A stretch of DNA of 64,000 nucleotides, taken from assembly GCF_033958435.1 (NCBI RefSeq), contig NC_134137.1, positions 108,758,501 to 108,822,500 of the forward strand, given 5' to 3'. Position 1 is the first letter of the stretch; each line of letters opens with the position of its first letter. Positions 24,491 to 35,280 of this stretch are shown here, one piece after another. The notes beneath the pieces are model-generated. The model searched no databases, had not been told where the DNA came from, and saw only the letters and a program-made list of their open reading frames with translations. A program made the position numbers and the translations under genes. Source of the stretch: Carettochelys insculpta (lineage: Eukaryota; Chordata; Testudines; Carettochelyidae).

Positions 24491-27400
24491 GTTGCAAAAG
24501 TGGGGAGAAAAAGTGTCTGTCTCATAGAAGTAGAAGTTTCATTCTGTATTGCCATTTAAGTTCAGCATACTTTTACATATATGTGTGCTAATTTTCTATT
24601 TTGTAACACACTTAATTTATGGCTCACAAAAACTATAGTTAGGTAGAAAGTATAGAGTAAAAGAATAGATAATGTATTTATTCATATTATGGAATAGCAC
24701 AATTTTAAACATTTCTCTTTTCTTTATTCTGCTGCAGGAGTGGGGTGAGATATAGAATAGCCTCATTATTGTAGGAGTATTTCTCTGTTCCCTGCAATGA
24801 TTCCAAAAGCTCTTGCACACTTCATCAGTATTATTGTAATTCTTTGGCTGCAGGATATTTGGCAGCTGTTGCACCCCACTGGCAAATCCTATTCATACTT
24901 CTCTTCTATTCACATTGCCATTGGAGAATTGATTTCTCTCTCTCCTGCTCTAACCTTTCCCAATTCATTTTGGATTGTTCAATGTGAAACATTTTAATTT
25001 CATATCATACAGCCACTCAGCTCACAATCCTTTTTTAACCTGTCTCCAGGGTAACAGCATAGCATGCTTTCTTTAAGCAATCAAGTTTTTATTTCACATG
25101 CTTAATGTTGCATTAAATGTTTGCATTTTGTTTAACCCCCTTAACTACTTTGAACTGCAAATATGTTCTGTAGGGTAATGAAGTCTCTGATTTCAGTGTC
25201 AAGTCTTCATAAAAATTGCCTTTTTAAAAATAAAATGTCCGAAGATAAATGTAGTTAATAAGAACATTATTTAGTAAAATCCCAAATGGCTGAATAGGAT
25301 AAGCATCTGTAGAATGAGAACAAAAGTTTTCCATTGGAAAAACGTTCCAGATGCCTATAATCACTGGACCTGCACAAATGAGAATTACTTTTTACCTGTA
25401 TGTGCTTCTGATTGCATTAGTGCATATGAATTATTAACACTGCAATAACATAACTAAGACATGAAAAATTTCACTACACCAGTCATCCTGTGAAATTTGT
25501 ATACCTGATGTGTATAATACTGTTCGCTGAATAGCAAGTGTTTTTAAATAAGTAAAAAATTAGAGTTTAATATGGTACAGTTGACCTGAGAAAGACAATA
25601 TGAAAAACTTCATATTTCCCTTTCATTCCAAATATAATGACAGTAACCACAAACCCTGAACCTGTAGTTTTGGAAACTATTGGAAAATGAGAATGAAAAG
25701 GAGTGCATATAAAATACCGAAATGTAAATAATTAAAAAGTAAAATGAAACAAAATGCACGTTGTGATATCATATTGGTTGCTTTCACATATGACCTTGTG
25801 TGCAAATCTAGCTTTTCTTGCTCAGATCAGTAGGGCCAAAAAGTTGTCCCCCGCTCCCCCCAGTCTGGTATTTTTTTTTAATTAGAATTCAGTAAATATA
25901 CTTAAAATAATCAGAGTTCTAGTGTTTGATTTATCATTCTGTGTTTTTAAAGTACTGCTTAAAGCTTTTTTTTCTTCCTTTGGTCAGATTTTTTTCTTTA
26001 CTTACATGCGTGTATATACAGAGAAGCTCCATTTATTTAAATTTAATTTACACCAATGTTACGAAGTACAAAGTTTGGTTTAACAATATATCCAGGCTTT
26101 AGAAAAATAACACTTAAATTGTTGCACAATTATGGCATTGTGGAATAATATTAATGTACGCTCCCAGCCTTTTAAAATTGGACTCATTAGTGAGTTTCTA
26201 AAAATGCATTTGCTTTGGTATCCCATCCTAAATGAGGTTTTGGTTTGATACAGCTCTTCTGTCTTGATGAGTTGATGGCTCATGATAAAGGTAGACCCAC
26301 GTAGTTTTTTTCCCCTTTCAGTGGCACTCAGCTAACCCTAATAGGATTTAAGTGCCAGTTAATCTATTAATTTCTAAACTCCCTTTCCAGTCTCCTTAAC
26401 TACCAAATGCTATTACCTGCCAAAGAAGTGGTTTGGCAGGGTTTGCTACTGAATTTTGCCAAAAGGAGCCAAACGTATGGGAACTGTTAATTTATTGATT
26501 CTTTTAACCTCAAGGGAGCTCTTGTGGAAAGTATATTACCTTTTTATCTAATGTATTTTAACAAATCAGGAGCTATTGGCTCGAAATTTGATATGCCAGT
26601 ATACAAGCTGAACTTCAATGCAGTTATATTGTTTTATTTAATTTAGTGTGTGTTTTTTAAGATTCAGTGTAGAAGACTAAACGGAGATTTTTTTACAGTG
26701 TCAGATCACCTCTGCATAATTTTTGGTGTTTAATTGAAAATTAAAGCAACATTTTTCAGACGGAAAGAAGTCTTAATCCCTGCTTTATGTGCTTGATAAG
26801 ACACTCGCAGGTACACATGTTGGAGAAGGATAATCCCAGAAAGAGATCACTGTCATTGCTTTCTCTCATTTATGAATCGTGGCATTGTCTTCCGTTGCTC
26901 TTTCTAAGAAACTTACGCTAATTCTCACATGAATATAATCATAACTAGGATAAAGTTCCTCAAAAACATGCCAGTCTTCATACCCTTCCTCCTTCTGAGA
27001 AGGGAAAGGGGCTCCCTTTTTATTGGCCCTACTATCGTCTCATTCCATTGTAAATTAGGAGGAATTTCACTATGTCAACAGCAATGCCGGTGTGAAGCTC
27101 CCTTAAGTAGGGTCACAGACCCATTTGTTTGCATTTCATAATGTGGACTTTTCTATCTCTGATATTGAAAGAAGAGTGGCATGAATGCATCACTAATCTG
27201 AGTCTTTATTGAATAAATCAGCTCAATAGATGAACATTTATCGTTGTTTAAAGACACTCTCTGTGTTCCACATAATATGTGTACTTTCTTTTGTTGTACT
27301 CTGGCATTGTGTTTACTTTTAAAGGAAAACTGTGATAATCTATTGTAATGTTACAGATGTTTAAGTGATTGAGTATTTAAAACCTTAAAATAAATTTACT

Positions 27401-27589
27401 CCATCTCTAAAGGCTTTTCATAAGATTTCAAAGAAATTAATTTTCTTTCCTAATCTGTTTTGAGACTTCCAGAATCACAGCTCCATGTCTGATTATTAAT
27501 GGTATTGTATTATATTTCAAACATTGAATTGATTGGTAATTTACTTTTTTATTGGATGTAGTGCTTTAGCTTGTCTTAAACTCTTGTAC
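24491..27589. other. Unannotated AT-rich intronic DNA
   Basis: I recognise no transposon, RNA gene or exon in these 3 kb. The absence of recognisable repeats over such a length contrasts with the rest of the window and would suit a check for conserved non-coding elements. Confidence 0.4.
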
Positions 27590-28125
27590 TTCAAGTGGAG
27601 CATAGGACATCTACAAGTCCCTCTACTTCACTCTGTCTCAAGACAAAGCTTCTAGCTGACTTCTGAAGTACCCAGTTTTTGTCCTTCAGTCTCATTAGAT
27701 CTTCTCCACGTTGTCTGGGGTCTTCCTCTTTTGCATTTTCTTTGTGGGTTCCATGTGAGAGCTTGATGGACTATGCTGGGTGATGGTTTTCTGAAAGTGT
27801 GGCCTAGTCATCCACACTCTCTCTTTATTTGAATGTCAAGTGGTTTTTCTACTGTGTTCCAAAGCTCCTCATTTGTGACAAAATCTTGCCATTTGATGTG
27901 AAGAATGTACCTCAGGCATCTGTTTATAAATGTCTAGCTTGTGATTTGAAGACATTTTAGTACACCAGGTCTCGCATCCATAAAAGAGCACATTCTTCAC
28001 ATTTGTATTGAAGATCTGCAATTTCGTCGTCACAGGTATTATTTGTGAATACCATATGGGATGAAGAGTCATGAATACTTTCCCTATCTTGGCACTGATA
28101 TCCTTGTCTGTGGGAGGGGTTGTGG
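27590..28125 (-). mobile_element. RTE-like LINE, C-terminal fragment
   Basis: The minus strand encodes KLQIFNTNVKNVLFYGCETW, preceded by DKDISAKIGK. This is a signature seen after the reverse transcriptase core of RTE-type and related non-LTR retrotransposons (usual form: LRIFNSNVKSVLLYGCETW). Further downstream a degraded KRGRPR-TWRR-like segment can be read near 27700. Frame breaks show it is dead. It abuts the Harbinger element on its 5' side, and the exact clade needs alignment. Confidence 0.65.
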
Positions 28126-28139
28126 TGTGGATGGGGTAG

Positions 28140-30039
28140 GGCTGTGTGGCCAACACCCCACTGGGGGTGTCCTGGGGAGGGTTACTGAGGGCCATGGGAG
28201 TTCTCCCTCAGGGCTTCCTGGATCCTCACCCTATTCTGATGGGCCTGGCAGATAGCAGCTGTGCTCAGCTGCTCATATGCACACCCTTTGTGGCTGATGG
28301 TTACCATGCACTCCAAGAGTAAGGCCTCCCTCTTCTCTTCCACACTATTGTGCAGGACACAACATGTTGCCACAACTTGGTGGATGTTGTGCTCCCCCAC
28401 ATCTAGGCAGGTGAGCAGGCGCTTAAAGCATGCCTTGAGGTGGCCAAAGGCACCCTTGGCCTGCATCCTGGCCTGGTTCAGGGGGTCATTTAACAATTGC
28501 TGGGTGTGGTCCAGCTGGCTGGCATGAGGCTTCATCAGCCAGGGCATCCCCCATGGTGCAGATTGGCATCTGCACGTCCCTGACCACCACTTCATTGCAA
28601 GAGATGAATGTGCCCACCTCCATCCTCAAGCACAGGCTGGATTTGCAGAACACATGGGTGTTGTGTGCCCAGCGCACTTACGTGGCGTAAATGTCTGTGA
28701 ACTGTCCACAGTGGTTGACCAGCGCCTGCAGCACCATCAAAAAGTGTCACTTCTGGCTGATATAATTGTCTGTCCTATGCTCTGGGGCACAGATCGGGGT
28801 GTGGGTCCTATCAATTGCCTCAATACAGTTTGGGAACCCCAGGGCAGCGAATCCAGCCACAACTGCATCCACATCTCCCATATGGATGACCCTCCACAGC
28901 AGGAGGAGGAGGATGATGATTGTCACAACCTGCAGAGGGAGGGGACCGAACACACTTGTTGGGGACTGAGGGAGGGAGTTGGGGTGCCAGTCCCCTCCAC
29001 CTTGAGCTCTCCAGGAGCCCCCGCCCCCCGAGGCCATGCCCCAGCAGTAGGTCTGTGTGAAGGTGGGACAACATGGTAGTCCATGGGGGGGCTTCCCCCA
29101 CACCCTACCCCCACCTCTTACACCCCTGAGCCCGCTTCCCTAGGGCCCCCCTTGGGTAGAACACCCCACTTCCCCCTGTACAAGAACTGCAACCCAAGAG
29201 TGTTTTACCTTCCTATGCTGAAATGGCTGCCCACTGAGTGGTAGCAGTTGGGGGTGGTGAGCATTTAGAGGGTGAATGCAATCTGCTTCTCTATGGGCAC
29301 AATGGGCTGCAGCCAGGTGTCCTGTCTCTGGAGGACAGGGGCGTGCCAGGCACAGAGCTTCAGGAAGGTGGCCTTCCTCATTTGGAAGTTCTGTAGCCAC
29401 TGCTGGTCATCCCACTGCCCCATGGCCCGCCTGTCACATCAGTCGGAACTGGTGCGATGCCTCCAGATCTGCCTGTGCAGCTGGGGCTGGGGTGGGGGGT
29501 GGGGGCAGGTGCAAGTGTGACTATTCTTTAGCCATAGTGAGGTCCTCGCCATTGGTCTTGAGCTTGCCCTATGTAGGGAAGAGGAGGACAGCCATTGGAA
29601 GGTTCAGCAGCTGCTGAAGCACCTCCATGTAAGGCCAGTGCACGCCTGGGAGCTGATCTGGCACCGTGACTCCCAGGGATGAGCTGTCTCCCAGAAAGAA
29701 GCAAAGCCCTGCTCTAGCTGTGCTGTCCCTCAAGGAGGTAGGCATGCTTGTAGCGTAGGCAGGGAACAGGTGTTGGGGGTAGTAAGGGGTTCCTTTTCAG
29801 AGTGCAACTTGCTCAGGCTCCTGGAAGGAAATGGTGTCCTGCGACCCTGTCCGCTATGGTTCTGGGTAGCTGTTTCACCGGTAGAGCAGCCGGACAGACT
29901 GTCCACTCTATTTCGACAGAGCAGATCACTCTTTTGATCTGCTTTGTGATCTGGATGTAATCGGTCAACAGAAGTTTTGTTGCAGGATATCTTCCCACAA
30001 AAACTTCTGCTGACAAGTTGCTGTAATCTAGACAGAGCC
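28140..30039 (-). mobile_element. PIF/Harbinger DNA transposon, decayed
   Basis: The body carries a minus-strand PIF/Harbinger transposase (see 28182-29450). The right end, complemented, reads GGCTCTGTCTAGATTACAGC, the same style as the MITE termini at 32465, 53122 and 41578. The interior near the right end contains AACTTCTGTTGACC-type sequence shared with the MITE at 52714. A weak left terminus, GGCTGTGTGGCC, starts at 28140. I found no clear 3-bp duplication, so the left boundary is tentative. Confidence 0.6.
28182..29450 (-). pseudogene. PIF/Harbinger transposase pseudogene (DDE superfamily)
   Basis: Pieces in order on the minus strand: an N-terminal segment near 29440-29140 (LQNFQMRKATFLKLC, then PVLQRQDTW); a central segment with GFPNCIEAIDRTHTPI (first catalytic Asp region) followed by APEHRTDNYISQK; a segment with VVVRDVQMPICTMGDAL (second Asp region); and a C-terminal segment with ARMQAKGAFGHLKACFKRLL, then VVATCCVLHNSVEEK. 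The family normally has Glu at the third catalytic position; here it appears to be Lys (QAKGAF). Stops and frameshifts separate the pieces. The encoded enzyme would have cut and pasted Harbinger elements. It is certainly inactive. Confidence 0.8.
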
Positions 30040-30069
30040 TTTGATTCAGCAGTACTTTTCCCCAGCCTG

Positions 30070-30600
30070 TGTTGTCCACTTTTCTATACAACAGTGAGGA
30101 GCTGCTGCTACACCAGCCTTTCTGGTGCCAAACGCTGGCTGCCACAAAGTCTCCTCTCCTAGTTCAAATTTCCCCAGCTCCCCGGTCTCTCATAGACCAC
30201 CCACTTTCCATACCCTTCTTAGCATCAGCTCCCCCTTTCCCTGACTTTATCTGCATGTTACCCCATTCTGAGATCCCTCATACCCTTCCTTGCTCTAAGC
30301 CCCTTATGTGCCATTTCTCCTTCCAGCTGCAGTTCCCAGTACTCTACAAATTTACTTCCGTCTGGCTTCTCCAGCCCCCTTCTAACCTACAGGCATCTTC
30401 CCAAGAGGGGGTCATGGGGTTAATGGCTCTATTCCTACTCCTTGGTTTTCATAGGGTTGCCAGCTGGCCCACTTCCCAGGTGCTATCTTCTGGGAAACTA
30501 CCAAGTAGGGATGCTGCTTCCACAGTAGAGCAGGCCACCCTCTCTCCCCTCACAAAGGAGGGCTGAGGAAAGCACCACATTCAGTAGGAGAGTTTGACTT
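30070..30600. other. Pyrimidine-rich unassigned segment
   Basis: C- and T-rich on the + strand with a 165-codon open frame that has no recognisable domain and biased composition. Similar pyrimidine-rich stretches occur at 24050-24250 and 60480-60880. I treat it as non-coding. Confidence 0.4.
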
Positions 30601-31605
30601 GCATTCTGAGGGAATCTACATCAAGACACTGAGTGCAAAGAGATCCTGAGCCAGGGAGGGACAGCTAGATTGGAGGTTTGGGTTGAGTCTATGGAGCTGT
30701 GAGCACCCTATCCCCTGAGTGTCAAAATCTCTCCCTGCTGTGCTTCCATCCTAATACCTGTATATCTTCCAGACAGCTATTCTGCATTTTCATTAGAAAT
30801 TATGGTCATCGTATTCTTGCCATTCACTATTCCCTGTTCAGCTGCAACTGGTGGTGGTTCCACCTAGTTTCCAGGAGGTATCAATTAGAATATTATAGAC
30901 TCTGGAGTTTGGACCAAAATTATCAGTTGTGTAGCTTTGTTGAGGTTATTATGCCATCCAATTTTATTCTTATGCCTCTGATACCTGCTTCTGGAAATTA
31001 TTTGTTTTTTGTGTTTTACCTATCTTCCTGAATAACTGTTTACCTTCAGGATTTCAAAAATCGTGTTTGCAAGTCAACAAAGTGTAATGCATGTCATCTT
31101 TGTATAACTTCCATTGAGTATTTTTACTATCTGATTACTTTCCAAAGTATGGGCAATTTATTTTTCTCTATTTTTCATCTGTGGAAGTGATGTTTGATAG
31201 AATAAGTGATTTTATCTGAAAGCTTTACGAAGAAGAATTATCAGTATTATGTGTGTTATAACACAAAATGGGAAATGTCTGTTCATTCATTTCTACCAAC
31301 TAATAACAAGGAGTGTGAGGAATCATGTTGAAAGAAAAAGTGTTTTTGTTTGTTTGTTTGTTTTAATAGATTCTCATGGTCAACAAATGCTTTATCAATA
31401 ACTTACTCCGTTCTGATAAATTTGGAGACACATTTTGTAAGAATAAATTGTATGTCTACGCTAGAGAGGCTTGTGTGTTCAAACAAGAAAAAATATTTTC
31501 ATAAGAGCAATTTATAAGCATCTAGTGATATCGAAAATAAATGATTTTGTTTCCTGATTTACCAATCAAGTGCACAACTGTGGACACACATACACAACAA
31601 AGTAA

Positions 31606-31790
31606 AAACCCCACCCACGGCAGTGAGCCTCAGAGCCTGGGTCAACTACTTGGGCTTGCAGAGCTCATACTGTAAGGCTGAAAATGGAAGCACAGACTTT
31701 CAGGCTTGGGCTTCTGTTTTTAGGCCCACAGTATAAGTCCAGGTCAGTTGACTTGAGTTCTGAGACTCCCAGGCATTGTGTGTGGTGGTC
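31606..31790. mobile_element. Possible Harbinger-type MITE fragment
   Basis: GAGCCTGGGTCAACTACTTG, CTGAAAATGGAAGCACAGAC and TTTCAGGCTTGGGCTTCTG resemble the interior of a turtle MITE family with mirrored GGGCTC blocks. No termini or duplications were identified. Confidence 0.35.
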
Positions 31791-31840
31791 TTTTTTTTTT
31801 ATTTTTATTTATGTATTTATTTGCATGTGGACATACCCTG

Positions 31841-32271
31841 TTGTAACCAACCAGGCTCAGGTTCCCCAGAAGGTGAGTGCTATATTTGGTTTATTGAAAG
31901 CACGTGACACCCGCGATGGGAGCCCCGGAGACGCCGCAGTCACCAGTGGGGGAAAACCCGATGCGTCGGAGCTTCGCTTGGGGAGAGGCTGTGTAACAGG
32001 CCTCCTAACACTAGCTGATAAAGCTGAACTCATTAACATAAGATTGCCTAAAATTGCCTATGCATTCCTTATCACTATCTCTTGTGGCCTACTGCCAGTG
32101 TAGCCTTGAAGTCTTGGCAAGTGCACCTTGTTCTGCAGTAGTTCCCATGGCAGGGTTAGTTATTTTGCAGCTTTTCACCTTGCACAGACTGGTCTGTTTA
32201 GATTGTCCTGAGGATTCACAGAGGGGTCGGACTGCACTCTTGACCATTACAATGTCTTCTCGCACCCTACA
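31841..32271 (-). mobile_element. Probable solo LTR of an endogenous retrovirus
   Basis: A 431-bp segment starts TGTAACCAACC and ends CGCACCCTACA, giving TGTA...TACA inverted ends. The flanks are CCTGT and ACTGT, a near-match 5-bp duplication. On the minus strand an AATAAA signal lies near 31889-31894, about 50 bp before the end, as expected for an LTR with its U5 at the left. Between 31910 and 31985 the sequence is unusually rich in CpG for this region. No internal viral genes and no second LTR are in the window, so it is at most a solo LTR. The family is not identified. Confidence 0.5.
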
Positions 32272-32317
32272 ACTGTATATGCGGGTAATCCCTGGCCTGT
32301 TCTTTTGAAAGCCCAGG

Positions 32318-32465
32318 GGCTGTGTGAATGCTGTCTATTGAAAGAGCAGATCAGTCTTTTTGATCTGTTTTATTGTGTGTGGCCCTGATCTTTCGAAAGA
32401 AGTTTTCTAGAAAGAGATCTTTCAGAAGAACTTCTTTCAAACATCGCTGTAGTGTAGATATAGCC
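32318..32465. mobile_element. Short PIF/Harbinger-type MITE
   Basis: The left end GGCTGTGTGAATGCTGTC and the complemented right end GGCTATATCTACACTACAGC form imperfect inverted repeats with the GGCT start common to this family. The interior is built from TTTCGAAAGAA and AGATCTTTCAGAAG motifs, an internal palindrome. No transposase. It sits about 50 bp from the probable LTR. Confidence 0.55.
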
Positions 32466-34195
32466 ATTGAGAACAAAACACTGTTGTAACATTTCCCTCT
32501 AGATCCTTTTACTTCTCTTAGCCATTAATCATGGTATGATCAATCTGTCCTGATGACTTACTCACTCTACCATATGAAGAAAATAGACAAATATTTCGTA
32601 ATGTTTCCAGATTTAAACTTCTCCTTCAGTAATCTGATTTGTAAGAAACGGAGAATACCCTGTTGCTCCCCACACACATTTATTTATATAAGGGACAAAA
32701 AGGTCATCACCACATCAGTTTTCTACCAGTGACAAGAATATATGTAACTGGGCCCACACCTCAAAATTGGCTTCTTTTTGGCACTAATTGCAGTGATTTC
32801 TGGGCTTTCGTTTTACAACCACATTTTATATGCAACAGAGAATCATCTTTTTAAAAATTTAGCCCATGTGGGGAAAAATGGTTATCAATAAAGAGCAAAC
32901 AAAAATTAGAAGAAAGTAGAAATTAAAGCATCATATTGAAAATAATGCTGCCATAATTACTTGTTCTATAAGCACTTCACAAATTCGGAAGAACTGGACT
33001 GCAGTAAGCCACTACTTGAATGGGAGATATCCAAGATATAGCTGAGTATTAGAGATGTGGTGTTGATCATTAATTAGGTGTTGCTGAAGCATGGCCTTAG
33101 CATAATATTGGGATAAGTTGAACTACAAAGACTGCTCTTAAGATGAGCTATAAAACAGATCCAGATTACTTAAGGACAACGTATTACCTATGGGCCTTTT
33201 CAAAAGAATATAGCATTACTAGCATCCTGGCAAAATTCCATTAGGTGTATTTTGCCTAAATTTCCCCTACAGTTTCAGCTGACTGCAGTAGCGTTCTTCA
33301 TTTCCTGCTATATGCTTTGATTTGAAGAACACTTAGCATGCTTTTAAAGTTTAAGTGGCTGAATTGCAGTCCAAAACTATTGGGAATTGTTGCTGTTTAC
33401 TTTTAAGCAAAGCTTCATTCCCCCTCTTTTGTGTGTAATTGTCTGTCTACAAATATGATATACTATTTTGATTGGTGTAAATTGCTTTGAGAAACAGTAA
33501 GATAAAAGATGCTGTGTAAGGGCAAGGTATTTTTAAACAGAACTTTAAGCATCTATTTTTAAAAAAAAAAACTTTGGCCTACCATCAGTTTTAATGGGTG
33601 ATGGATTTCTGGCTGTGACATTGAACCTATACTTTTGAAAAAAGGCAATGGAACATTATTACAATTTCCCCTAAGCTACTTCTGTCAAAAAATAAGACCT
33701 CACTTTGTTCACAAGTATAATGGTATTTAATCTCTGTATATATCACTGTGTGCTACCCTGTCAGGATCTGAGCCAAAGTCACAATCACATGAACCTATGG
33801 CCATGAAGTTAGAGACTTAACATCCAATGACCATATTGTCAAAAAGTGGTGTGATTTTTAAAGTGATTAGTAATGAAACAGTGAGACCAATATGGTAAAA
33901 TGTTGGTAAATTTCACTATTAAATTAGTAAAGCAAATCCCACAAGTAAAGCTTGTTCAAAAACGTATCCGGCATTCAACACTTATCTTTTATGTCAGACT
34001 GAAGGCATATTATAATATCACGAGGTCTTAATACATAAAATATTACTAAAACTAAAAACTGAGTTTTAAACCATACCAAACTTAGTCCAAATATCTTCAT
34101 GACAAAAACTGCTATACAATCAGATGGAGTTAGCATTGTCTGCTGAAGCAAATTCAGGCATTAGGATTAGAGCCCCACAAATCCTTGGCTGTACT
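32466..34195. other. Unannotated intronic DNA with a MIR-like tail
   Basis: Mostly AT-rich with no gene. At about 33465-33530, TGTAAATTGCTTTGAGAAAC and AAGATGCTGTGTAAGGGCAA match the 3' end of MIR-type SINEs on the + strand. Nothing else was recognised. Confidence 0.45.
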
Positions 34196-34268
34196 CTTTA
34201 TAGAGTATTGTTTAAGAGTTTGGACTCACGGACCTCCTGAGGTCTCTTCCAACCATATGATTCTATGA
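34196..34268 (+). mobile_element. CR1 3' terminal fragment
   Basis: TTTGGACTCACGGACCTCCT, then GAGGTCTCTTCCAACC and TATGATTCTATGAC, is the extreme 3' end of a CR1 on the + strand. It is severely 5' truncated, as is usual for CR1. Confidence 0.8.
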
Positions 34269-34685
34269 CTGGATGTAGATACAAATTTTGTATCTGTACA
34301 GGACTCTAATTAAGATACCCAAGTCTAAATAGGGGTTTCGTGCACTGAAGATCTGCTCAGGAAAGCCTGTGGCTTGAGTCATTATTAGTCCTTTATTTCA
34401 CGATTATTATTACAGTTACTCTTGTCATTTTATGTTAAATAATTGTTTAAAAATGTAAAGAAATGGGTGTAAAATGCATTAATCTGTGTGATGCAATGTT
34501 CTCCCAATAAAATGTTAATGTACTGTGACACGTTTGATAGAAAAAATTATAAAATGCAATAATTGTATTGGCAAGTATAGTAATACTTTTCTGTTTGCTT
34601 GCAGTTGCAATGTTTTTCTTAATATGTCAGTGCCATTGACTGATACAAATATAGTTTACATGAATAGTCCCTAATCCCACAAGTA

Positions 34686-35277
34686 CAGGTCTAACCTCTC
34701 TAGTCCAGTAGTCTTTGATCCAGCAACCTCTGTGGTTCAGCATGATTTTATTTGGCTGGATATCCACTTACCATGAGCGTGGCCAAGTTTTTCATTGTCC
34801 CTTAAAGTGTGTTTACAGCCAACAGTCCTGGTCTCAGTGTTCTGTGCAGTTATTTAGCTGTAATTTACCCCTCAATGGCTGTTTCTGCATTACAAAAATA
34901 ACTTCGAAGTTGCTTACTTAGAAATAAGCAACTTCAAAGTAGAGCATCTATACACACCCTACTTTGAAGCTAAACTTTGACGTAGGGCACTACTCCATTC
35001 CTGAGAATGGAGTAAGGACTTCGAAGTTGGGCTCCCTACTTCAAGTTAACTTGAAGCAAGGGAAAAGATATTTAGATTCTCTGCTGGCTACTTTGAAGTA
35101 GTGCCTAACTTCAAAGTTAGTTCCTAGTGTAGATGCACCCAATAACTTCTAAGAGCCCATGAAGCAGTGAAAGTGTTCGTAATATTCCACGCAATATTGA
35201 CTTGTCATGGTTCAGTAAGTTCTTTAGTTTGGCACCAGTCAGGTCCTGGGAGTACCACACTGGAAAGGTTTAACCTT
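34686..35277. mobile_element. Mariner/Tigger-like MITE interrupted by a Harbinger MITE
   Basis: The left terminus CAGGTCTAACCTCTCTAG and the complemented right terminus AAGGTTAAACCTTTCCAG are inverted repeats. A TA dinucleotide lies immediately left (34684-34685), and a TA overlaps or follows the right end (35277-35278). Subterminal blocks GATCCAGCAACCTC and TGGCACCAGTCAGGTCC fit the same family. The interior is split by the insertion at 34877-35140. No coding capacity. Confidence 0.65.
34877..35140. mobile_element. PIF/Harbinger-type MITE with 3-bp duplication
   Basis: Ends are GGCTGTTTCTGCATTA and, complemented, GGGTGCATCTACACTAGG. AAT flanks both sides (34874-34876 and 35141-35143), matching the 3-bp duplication size of PIF/Harbinger. 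The inside is dominated by alternating CTTCGAAGT and ACTTTGAAGTA palindromic motifs. It is inserted in the mariner-like MITE and so is the younger of the two. Confidence 0.75.
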
Positions 35278-35280
35278 AGT

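Noticed and set aside
30069..30566. 165-codon + strand open frame
   Set aside because: It is pyrimidine-rich with biased residues and no recognised domain, and it begins inside the sequence flanking the Harbinger terminus.
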